Assembly: GCF_002804065.1 (NCBI RefSeq)
Contig: NZ_CP024955.1
Location: forward strand, 868,001 to 932,000
Direction of reading: 5' to 3'
Length of the DNA: 64,000 nucleotides
DNA from: Kyrpidia spormannii
GTDB taxonomy: Bacteria > Bacillota > Bacilli > Kyrpidiales > Kyrpidiaceae
Shown piece by piece: positions 57,526 through 64,000 of the stretch (the first letter of the stretch is position 1; each line of letters opens with the position of its first letter). The notes beneath the pieces are model-generated. The model was not told the origin of the DNA, did no database searches, and saw only the letters and a program-made list of their open reading frames with translations. The translations under genes were made by a program, and so were the position numbers.

Positions 57526-59301
57526 ATGATCGAGGAACATCGTTGGCTGAAGGAGAAATTGGCCCTCCTTCCCGGCAAACCCGGCGTCTATCTGATGAAG
57601 GACGCCGAGGGCCGGGTGATTTACGTCGGGAAGGCGAAAACGTTAAAAAATCGCGTGCGTTCGTATTTTACGGGTAGCCATGATGCGAAAACCCAGAAAC
57701 TCGTCTCGGAAATCCGGGATTTTGAATACATCGTGACGGACAATGCGGTGGAAGCGCTGATTCTGGAGTGCAATCTGATCAAGCAGCACCAACCCCCCTT
57801 CAACATCATGCTCCGGGATGATAAGTCCTACCCGTATATCAAGATTACCCGGGAGGAACACCCCCGCCTGGAGATCGTCCGGCGGATGGCCAAGGACGGA
57901 GCGTCCTACTTTGGCCCGTATCCGAACTCCGGTTCGGCGATGGAGACCAAGCGCTTGTTGGATCGCCTCTACCCGTTGCGCAAGTGCCGGAATCTCAAGA
58001 AAAAGGTCTGTTTGTACTACCACATCGGCCAGTGTCTGGCCCCGTGTGAGTATCCCGTGGACCCGGAACGGTATGAGGCGATCCGCAAGGACATTGGGCG
58101 GTTCCTGAACGGGGGCCACGGGGAGATTGTCGAGGAGCTGGAGCGGCGGATGCACGAGGAAGCCGAAGCTCTGCGCTTTGAGCGGGCGAAGGAGCTCCGG
58201 GATTTGATCCAGCACATCGGGCGGGTGATGGAGAAGCAGAAGATCGTGTTTCAAGATCAGGTGGACAGGGATGTTTTCGGATTTTATGCGGAACGGGGAA
58301 GGATGTGCGTCCAGGTCTTTTTTATCCGGGGTGGGAAATTGATCGAACGGGCGGTGCAGATTTTTCCTTTTTACAACGATCCCTTAGAGGATTTTGGCTC
58401 TTACGTGGCGCAATTTTATTTTGAGGAGACCGAGCGGCCCAAGGAGGTTTACCTGCCCGAAGGGGTGGAGACAGACGTGCTGGGGGAATGGCTGGGGGCC
58501 CGGGTGGTGGTGCCCAAGCGCGGCCCCAAGCGGCAGTTGGTGGAGATGGCCTGTGAGAACGCCCGGATCGCGCTCCAGGAGAAACTGGCTCTGGAGGAGC
58601 GGGATCTGGAGCGCACGGTGGGGGCGGTGCGGGAGTTGGGGGACGTGTTGGCCATCGCCGCGCCCCGGCGGATCGAGGCTTTTGACAACTCCAACCTGCA
58701 AGGGACGGACCCCGTGGCAGCCATGGTGGTGTTTGTGGACGGACAGCCGGCGAAAAAAGAGTATCGGAAATTCAAGATCAAAACCGTTCAGGGGCCGGAT
58801 GATTACGCCTCCATGCGGGAGGTGATTCGGCGGCGATATACCCGGGTGTTGCGGGAGAAGTTGCCGCTGCCAGATTTGATCGTGGTGGATGGGGGCCGGG
58901 GGCAGATCGGAGCGGCCTTAGAGGTGCTGCAGGACGAGCTGGACCTGGAAATCCCGGTGTGCGGATTGGCGAAAGACGACCGCCATCGGACGGACCAATT
59001 GTTCCTCGGAGATGATCCGGTACCGGTGCCCATCGACCGGCACAGTCAGGGATTTTATCTGCTTCAGCGCATTCAGGAGGAAGTTCACCGGTTTGCCATT
59101 ACTTTTCATCGGCAAACCCGGGGCAAGCGGATCATGCATTCGGTATTAGATGATATTCCGGGCATTGGCGAGAAGCGAAAACGAAAGCTTTTGCAACACT
59201 TCGGCTCGGTGGAGGCGATTCGCCAAGCTTCGGTGGAGGAATTTCGCCAGGCGGGCATCGGGGACCGGTTGGCGGAGCAGATCTTGCAAGCCTTGAAATA
59301 A
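57526..59301 (+). CDS. uvrC: Excinuclease ABC subunit C
   Basis: The nucleotide-excision-repair nuclease, 591 residues. It has the N-terminal GIY-YIG domain ([20 protein letters not shown]), a UVR helix pair ([20 protein letters not shown]), the RNase H-like domain ([33 protein letters not shown]) and C-terminal HhH motifs ([18 protein letters not shown]). The true start is ATG 57526. The same frame is open far upstream, antiparallel to nothing but in another frame of the membrane-protein gene, so the long form is not real. Confidence 0.97.
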   Translation: MIEEHRWLKEKLALLPGKPGVYLMKDAEGRVIYVGKAKTLKNRVRSYFTGSHDAKTQKLVSEIRDFEYIVTDNAVEALILECNLIKQHQPPFNIMLRDDKSYPYIKITREEHPRLEIVRRMAKDGASYFGPYPNSGSAMETKRLLDRLYPLRKCRNLKKKVCLYYHIGQCLAPCEYPVDPERYEAIRKDIGRFLNGGHGEIVEELERRMHEEAEALRFERAKELRDLIQHIGRVMEKQKIVFQDQVDRDVFGFYAERGRMCVQVFFIRGGKLIERAVQIFPFYNDPLEDFGSYVAQFYFEETERPKEVYLPEGVETDVLGEWLGARVVVPKRGPKRQLVEMACENARIALQEKLALEERDLERTVGAVRELGDVLAIAAPRRIEAFDNSNLQGTDPVAAMVVFVDGQPAKKEYRKFKIKTVQGPDDYASMREVIRRRYTRVLREKLPLPDLIVVDGGRGQIGAALEVLQDELDLEIPVCGLAKDDRHRTDQLFLGDDPVPVPIDRHSQGFYLLQRIQEEVHRFAITFHRQTRGKRIMHSVLDDIPGIGEKRKRKLLQHFGSVEAIRQASVEEFRQAGIGDRLAEQILQALK

Positions 59302-59373
59302 TCCGGCGAGGCGGGAGGCCCGCGTCGGTGTTGACTGTTTCGATATACGAACCATCTGGGGGGCCGCCGGCAG

Positions 59374-60924
59374 ATGAAGCCTGTGTATATTGTGTTTTTT
59401 ATCGCGGTTCTGGCGGGTACCTTGTTGATTAGCTACTGGGCCGCCCAGAGGGGGCGGACCCTCCCCCAATTCTATCGATTTTCCGGGAGTTTAGGAGGAG
59501 TGCAGAACGGGCTGGCCATGGCTGGCGATTTTATGAGCGCCGCGTCTTTTTTGGGCGTGACCGGGGCCATCGCCTTGCACGGATTCGACGGTCTCCTTTA
59601 TGCGGCGGGATTTTGGAGTTCATACGCCCTGTTGTTCGCGGTGGCGGAACCGGTGCGGCGGCTGGGTCGCTATACCCTGGCGGACGTGGTGTGTGCCCGA
59701 TTTCCGTCCCGGCGAATGCGGGGGTTGGTGGCGGTGGATACGGTCCTGATCTCAACCCTGTATCTGGTTCCGCAGTTGGTTGCGGCGGGTTGGCTGATGC
59801 ATTTGTTGCTGGATGTGCCTTATCCCGTTGCCGTGGCGGCTACGGGTATATTGATGACGATGTATGTGATTTTCGGGGGCATGGTGTCCACCTCATGGGT
59901 TCAAATCATCAAGGCTGGGCTGCTGGTGACGGGCACCTTTTTGGTCGCCTTGATGGTGTTATCGTCGTTTCATTGGGACTTTGGTCGGCTGGTCGCCGCG
60001 GCTAAGGAGCACAGTCCGTGGGGGAGTGGATTGTTCGCCCCAGGGAACCTGCTGGAAAATCCCCTCAACGAAGTGTCTCTGTTCTTGTCCCTTTTTCTCG
60101 GAACGGCGGGGCTCCCTCACATCCTGATGCGATTTTTTACGGTGCCGAACGAGTCTGCGGTGAGGGCCACCCTATGGACCGCGACCTCGGTGATCGGCGC
60201 GTTTTATGTATTGACGGTGGTACTCGGACTTGGCGCTTTGGCCCTCGTGGGCGGAGCGGCGATCCGAGGACTCGATCCCACGGGGAATTTTACGGCGTTA
60301 GCGGTGGCCCAAGCAGTGGGGGGAGACTTTTTCACGGCGTTTCTGTCGGCCGTGGCCTTTGCCACCATTCTTGCCGTGGTGACGGGGCTTCTCCTGGCTG
60401 CCACCACGGCGGTCTCTCACGATCTCTATCATAAGCTGTACCGGGGCGGTCGATCCTCAGATCGGGAACAATTGCGGGTGGCGAAGTTTGCGGCGCTCGT
60501 CCTGGGTCTCGGTGCGGTGGCGATCTCCCTGGGCATGGGCCGGGTCAACGTGGCAACCCCGGTGTCCTTGGTTTTTGTCGTTGCCGCGGCGACGAACCTC
60601 CCGCTTCTGTTCTTTACATTGTTCTGGCGGCGGTTTACGGAACGGGGCGCCATGATTGGAGTCGTGGCGGGGCTCGTGGCTTCCTTGACTTTGGTGTTTT
60701 TCAGCCCGGCAGGGTTTCTTCCTGTCACGCTACCGTTTTTAGAAAAGATTCACTTGGATGAACCCGGGATTGTGGCCATCCCCATCGGCTTTTTGGCCGC
60801 TGTCATTGGAACGTGGGTCGGGGGCGATCGGCCGGACCCCACGCGTTTTGAAGTTCTCCGCGGGCACGTGCGGCAAGGGGAAACGACAGGCACTGCGTCG
60901 GGGGGTGAGGGGTCGTGGGCCTGA
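59374..60924 (+). CDS. Sodium:solute symporter, acetate permease type (second copy)
   Basis: A 516-residue SSS transporter with about 13 membrane segments. It shares with the first symporter the text [33 protein letters not shown] and [20 protein letters not shown]. There is no DUF485 partner. It is followed by LytS/LytT-type regulators (10-base overlap with lytS) and then an acetyl-CoA synthetase gene, so it is probably an acetate or pyruvate importer under that system's control. Confidence 0.9.
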   Translation: MKPVYIVFFIAVLAGTLLISYWAAQRGRTLPQFYRFSGSLGGVQNGLAMAGDFMSAASFLGVTGAIALHGFDGLLYAAGFWSSYALLFAVAEPVRRLGRYTLADVVCARFPSRRMRGLVAVDTVLISTLYLVPQLVAAGWLMHLLLDVPYPVAVAATGILMTMYVIFGGMVSTSWVQIIKAGLLVTGTFLVALMVLSSFHWDFGRLVAAAKEHSPWGSGLFAPGNLLENPLNEVSLFLSLFLGTAGLPHILMRFFTVPNESAVRATLWTATSVIGAFYVLTVVLGLGALALVGGAAIRGLDPTGNFTALAVAQAVGGDFFTAFLSAVAFATILAVVTGLLLAATTAVSHDLYHKLYRGGRSSDREQLRVAKFAALVLGLGAVAISLGMGRVNVATPVSLVFVVAAATNLPLLFFTLFWRRFTERGAMIGVVAGLVASLTLVFFSPAGFLPVTLPFLEKIHLDEPGIVAIPIGFLAAVIGTWVGGDRPDPTRFEVLRGHVRQGETTGTASGGEGSWA

Positions 60925-62732
60925 CCTTCTCATTGTTGTCACGAACCAGCCTGCTTTTGGTGGCAGGGTTTCTCGTGAGCCGTACGCCAGCATTTCGCAG
61001 GCTATTGGAACGGCGCTGGAGTCCCTTCGGCTACACGGCCCATGCCCTGTTGTTCGCAGTCCTTGCGGTGGCAGGGGTGGAGGGCGGCATTCTCCTCCAT
61101 GGCGGCAGGGTAACGGAACACGGGTGGATCTGGCACCTGGGCCCGGACCAGGAACTCTTGGGGCCGGGGCTCGTGGCGGTGGTGATCGCAGGACTTCTGG
61201 GTGGCATTCGGGTCGGCGGTCTGTCTGGGTTGTTGGTTGCGCTCTTTGTCGCCCAAATCGGCGGATGGGCACACGGGGCAGACGTGATGTTGTATCCTTT
61301 GGCCGGGGTATTATCAGGAATGACGGCGAGGTTTTTCTCCGATGAACGGGTCATCGCCCCGGAAAAGGCATTCTTTATCGGCATGTTTTTTCCCGTTCTT
61401 CACATGGCGCTGTTGTTGATTTGGCGGCCGGGCCCCGAGACCATCCAGCTGGTCAGCGATGTGGGTTTGCCCCTCACCCTGACCAACAGCGTGGCCATCG
61501 GGGTGTTTACGGCGATTGTCCGAGTGGCGGTGCACGAGTATGAGCAGGGGGCAGCTCTTCAGACGGAGAAAGCTCTTCGTGTGGCGGAGCAGACCCTTCC
61601 ACAACTTCGGCGGGGCCTGAGTTATGACACCGCCGAGGTCATTGCCCGGTTTTTGCTTCATGAGCTCGACGTGGCGGCGGTCTCTCTGACCGACCGGGAG
61701 AAGGTGCTGGCCCATGAGGGATTGGGACGGGACCACCACGGACCGGGCACGGGCATTCGCACCGAAGCCGGCTCGGCGGCCCTCCGGACCGGGACGATTC
61801 AGGTGGCTCCGAACCGAGCGGCCCTCGGGTGTTCCCAGCCCTCTTGTCCCTTGGCGGCGGCGATTATGGTGCCCCTTCGCCGATCTGGGGAAACGATCGG
61901 CCTGGTGAATCTGATGTTCCGGCATCCCCAGCAGCTAAGGGCGGCGGACATCGCCCTGGCGGAGGGGTTGGGTCGGCTCATTTCTCATCAACTGGATGCC
62001 ATTTTTGCCGAGGAGATGCGAGAATTGCTTCGCCAGTCGCAATTGCGCCACTTGCAGGCTCAAATCGAACCCCATTTTCTGTTCAACACCCTGAATCTGA
62101 TCGGTGGGCTCATCCGCGTCAACCCTCCCCTTGCCCGGCATATCGTCGTGCAATTGGGGAATTTTGTCCGCATGAACTTGAGGGCCGCACGGTATCCGCT
62201 GATTCCCCTCGCCCAGGAACTGCAACACCTCCGGGCTTATTTAGAAATCGTCAAAGCTCGGTTCGCCGACCAATTGACCGTGTTTCTCGACGTGGACGAA
62301 TCGCTGGTGGACGGGGTGCAGATCCCTCCGTTGACGTTACAGCCCCTGGTGGAAAATGCGGTGAAACACGGGGTTCGATCAAGGGCTGTCCGGGGAAGGG
62401 TGGGTGTTTTTGTGCGTGCGGAAGGTGGGGACCTTGTCATTGAAGTTCAGGACAACGGCACCGGCGTCGATCCCGTTCTTCTTCCCCGGTTGGGGGTGAT
62501 GCCCATTGAGCGGGAAGACGGGACGGGGGGCGGGCTGTACAATGTGAACCAACGTTTGATCGGATTGTTAGGCCCCGGGGCGGCCCTTCAGTTTGACCAG
62601 GCTCTTGAAGGAGGGCTTCGAGTTCGGTTTCGATTACCCCGGATCGCGCAAGGGAACGGGGCAGAGGCGGGAGAAGGGAGGCCGTCATCGGCGGAATCTT
62701 CGGCGGATCAGATACTCGAAGCGAGAGGGTGA
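60915..62732 (+). CDS. LytS-type sensor histidine kinase
   Basis: A 605-residue sensor. Residues 1-200 hold about six membrane segments of the 5TM-5TMR_LYT type (for example LLGGIRVGGLSGLLVALFVA). A GAF-like domain (about 225-360) follows, with two Cys in LGCSQPSCPLAAA. The His_kinase domain has LQAQIEPHFLFNTLNLIGGL (phospho-His), and the ATPase domain has VENAVKHGVRSR and GGGLYNVNQRL. It starts at GTG 60915, overlapping the symporter. BtsS/YpdA/LytS relatives sense pyruvate or other small acids. Confidence 0.92.
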   Translation: MGLTFSLLSRTSLLLVAGFLVSRTPAFRRLLERRWSPFGYTAHALLFAVLAVAGVEGGILLHGGRVTEHGWIWHLGPDQELLGPGLVAVVIAGLLGGIRVGGLSGLLVALFVAQIGGWAHGADVMLYPLAGVLSGMTARFFSDERVIAPEKAFFIGMFFPVLHMALLLIWRPGPETIQLVSDVGLPLTLTNSVAIGVFTAIVRVAVHEYEQGAALQTEKALRVAEQTLPQLRRGLSYDTAEVIARFLLHELDVAAVSLTDREKVLAHEGLGRDHHGPGTGIRTEAGSAALRTGTIQVAPNRAALGCSQPSCPLAAAIMVPLRRSGETIGLVNLMFRHPQQLRAADIALAEGLGRLISHQLDAIFAEEMRELLRQSQLRHLQAQIEPHFLFNTLNLIGGLIRVNPPLARHIVVQLGNFVRMNLRAARYPLIPLAQELQHLRAYLEIVKARFADQLTVFLDVDESLVDGVQIPPLTLQPLVENAVKHGVRSRAVRGRVGVFVRAEGGDLVIEVQDNGTGVDPVLLPRLGVMPIEREDGTGGGLYNVNQRLIGLLGPGAALQFDQALEGGLRVRFRLPRIAQGNGAEAGEGRPSSAESSADQILEARG

Positions 62733-62738
62733 GGCAGC

Positions 62739-63608
62739 ATGAAGGTGATGGTGGCGGAGGACGAACGGGTAGCCAGGGAGGAGTTGACCTACTTGTTGTC
62801 CTGCCACCCGGACGTAACTTTGTGTCCGGGTGCCGAGAATGGGTCGGAACTTCTGGAGCTAGTGGACCAATACCACCCCGATGTGGTGTTTTTGGATATT
62901 CATATGCCCTCTTTGTCTGGCATTGAGGCGGCCCGTCGGTGGCGGAACGGGTCTTGGAAAGGTCGAGCCCCCCAGGTGGTGTTTGTCACCGCTTATGAAC
63001 AGTATGCGGTAGAAGCTTTTGGGCTAGATGCCGTGGATTATCTGCTCAAACCTTATGATGAAGAACGCCTGGGCGAGACCTTGGAACGGATCCGCCGGCG
63101 CCTTGCGTCCCGGGGCCGGGATGGGGGTGGCCATGCGGTCGGCATGGGGACGGTCCCGGGGATTGTCCGGGCAGGTGGGGATACGGCCGGTCAAGAGCGG
63201 GGTGGGGAGGGGGCAGCCATGGGTCTACTCACCACCGCGGTTCCGGGAGGCGGAGGGTTCCGTCGTCCCAAACTTTTGGTCGATGATGGAGAAAAAACGG
63301 TCGTTCTGCACCCGGGGGCGGTTCAATATGCGGTTCGCAACGGTCGAGCCGTGGAAATTCATACGGATTCGCTCACGGTGAGTGCGAAATGGACCCTGGC
63401 GGAACTGGAAGAGCGATTGGCGGGACTCAATTTTTTCCGGACCCACCGCAGCTATCTGGTGAATCTGGAATACGTATCCGCCATTGAACCTTGGTTCAAC
63501 GGTGCGTATACAGTGGTCCTCAACGATCGGGCCCGCACCAAGATTCCCGTCAGCCGAAATGCCGTAAAGGAGTTGTTCGAACGACTCGGCGGCAGACGTT
63601 CCAGTTGA
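62739..63608 (+). CDS. LytTR-family response regulator
   Basis: A 289-residue regulator. The receiver domain begins MVAEDERVAREELTYLL with the phospho-Asp in VVFLDIHMPSLSG and LLKPYDEERLGE. A Gly-rich linker of about 55 residues joins it to a LytTR DNA-binding domain (VVLHPGAVQYAVRNGRAVEI, FFRTHRSYLVNLEYV, IPVSRNAVKELFERLG). It is the cognate partner of the LytS kinase 6 bases upstream and probably controls the neighbouring symporter or acs gene. Confidence 0.94.
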   Translation: MKVMVAEDERVAREELTYLLSCHPDVTLCPGAENGSELLELVDQYHPDVVFLDIHMPSLSGIEAARRWRNGSWKGRAPQVVFVTAYEQYAVEAFGLDAVDYLLKPYDEERLGETLERIRRRLASRGRDGGGHAVGMGTVPGIVRAGGDTAGQERGGEGAAMGLLTTAVPGGGGFRRPKLLVDDGEKTVVLHPGAVQYAVRNGRAVEIHTDSLTVSAKWTLAELEERLAGLNFFRTHRSYLVNLEYVSAIEPWFNGAYTVVLNDRARTKIPVSRNAVKELFERLGGRRSS

Positions 63609-63845
63609 CACGATTTCGCCACATTCGGGCCAGCCCGGCGGCATTTTAGGCTCCCGGGTGTGCATTTCGCGCAAAAAGTACGCCAATGTCCCGAATCTTA
63701 CGCTAAAATTAAACTAGTTCCCCTATACCGCACTTGTGCGGAGATTCCGCATGCCCAAGCGGTTGCGGAATCCCGCACACCCCGGGGTCGGTGCCGTGAC
63801 ATCAGGGTGGGGGAAAGATGGACCAACGAAGGAGGTCTGGGGAGG
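63609..63845 (+). promoter_or_regulatory. Structured leader region before second acs gene
   Basis: About 235 bases without a gene. It has gctaaaattaa (63702-63712), also found at the acsA promoter. Two perfect adjacent hairpins follow: ccgcac/gtgcgg (63728-63741) and attccgca/tgcggaat (63744-63771), then a GC-rich segment. The paired stems suggest a folded 5' untranslated region or operator; no known riboswitch class is recognised. Confidence 0.5.
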
Positions 63846-64000
63846 GTGCAGCAAGAGGAGTTCGATAGCCTGCTCAAAGAAACACGCCGGTTTGAACCGT
63901 CGGAAGAGTTCCGCAATCAGGCGAACTTCCGGGATCCGACCGTGTATGACCGGGCCCGGCAGGATCCGGAGGGATACTGGGCGGAACAAGCCCGTCACTT
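63846..64000 (+). CDS. Acetyl-CoA synthetase, N-terminal part (3' end outside window)
   Basis: Fifty-one codons are visible: a GTG start, then QQEEFDSLLKETRRFEPS, then EEFRNQANFRDPTVYDRAR and DPEGYWAEQARH, the typical start of long-form acetyl-CoA synthetases (Acs, about 650 residues). The GTG at 63846 is about 9 bases after aaggaggt. This would be a second acetate-activating enzyme, of the other Acs length class than AcsA at 20096. It lies downstream of the symporter-LytS-LytT genes. Confidence 0.85.
   Translation, partial: MQQEEFDSLLKETRRFEPSEEFRNQANFRDPTVYDRARQDPEGYWAEQARH

Overview
The window looks like a chromosomal segment of a GC-rich member of the Bacillota, probably Bacillales/Alicyclobacillaceae and most like Kyrpidia. 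The reasons are a Bacillus-type suf operon (D-S-U-B), divergent acsA/acuABC genes, an AroA-type chorismate mutase-DAHP synthase fusion, T-box and S-box leaders, strong aaggagg ribosome sites with many GTG/TTG starts, and small Bacillales proteins (YuiB-like, PCYCGC lipoprotein). The genus is my inference from gene order and protein likeness; no search was run.

Layout. 1-5056: end of the suf Fe-S assembly operon, a Rieske ferredoxin and an Rrf2 regulator. 5256-9052: HAD hydrolase, enoyl-CoA hydratase, NUDIX hydrolase, small membrane protein and pyrophosphatase. 9248-12313: DUF485 plus acetate-type symporter, and a Ca2+/H+ exchanger. 12367-17301: lytic transglycosylase, threonine dehydratase, then a phenylalanine-type T-box leader before hisC-aroA. 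17398-21826: acuCBA divergent from acsA. 22342-25289: a tightly overlapping three-gene operon (class III aminotransferase, SRPBCC lipid-binding protein, and a protein resembling cyanobacterial acyl-ACP reductase); this is my best candidate for an undescribed pathway. 25358-27601: soluble chemoreceptor, Hsp20-like protein and SDR. 27705-32960: sulfide/persulfide genes (SQR-like, DUF1641, TusA, rhodanese-metallo-beta-lactamase) with a two-component system.

32949-37719 is a damaged region. A SIS/RpiR regulator and a dicarboxylate-type symporter have both lost their 5' halves at one junction. Next to them, an IS607-family element (tnpA-tnpB) sits inside an MFS transporter gene at a GG dinucleotide; removing it on paper restores the transporter frame exactly.

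38239-46947: Lys-Glu-Gln tRNA cluster, gltX, a D-lactate/glycolate dehydrogenase-like oxidase, 2-oxoacid dehydrogenase E1alpha-E1beta-E2, thioredoxin, and a proline-type T-box before proC. 47059-56000: pncB, DUF294 nucleotidyltransferase with a DEDDh exonuclease, amtB, a LigB-type dioxygenase, the PCYCGC lipoprotein, a SAM-I riboswitch with metF, and trpS. 56107-59301: radical SAM protein, membrane protein and uvrC. 59374-64000: a second acetate-type symporter, a LytS/LytT pair, and the start of a second acetyl-CoA synthetase behind a structured leader.

A recurring theme is acetate and acetyl-CoA: two symporters, two acetyl-CoA synthetases, the AcuABC acetylation system, and a lactate/pyruvate-to-acetyl-CoA set. 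Sulfur handling (Suf, SQR, TusA, persulfide enzyme, metF) is the second theme.
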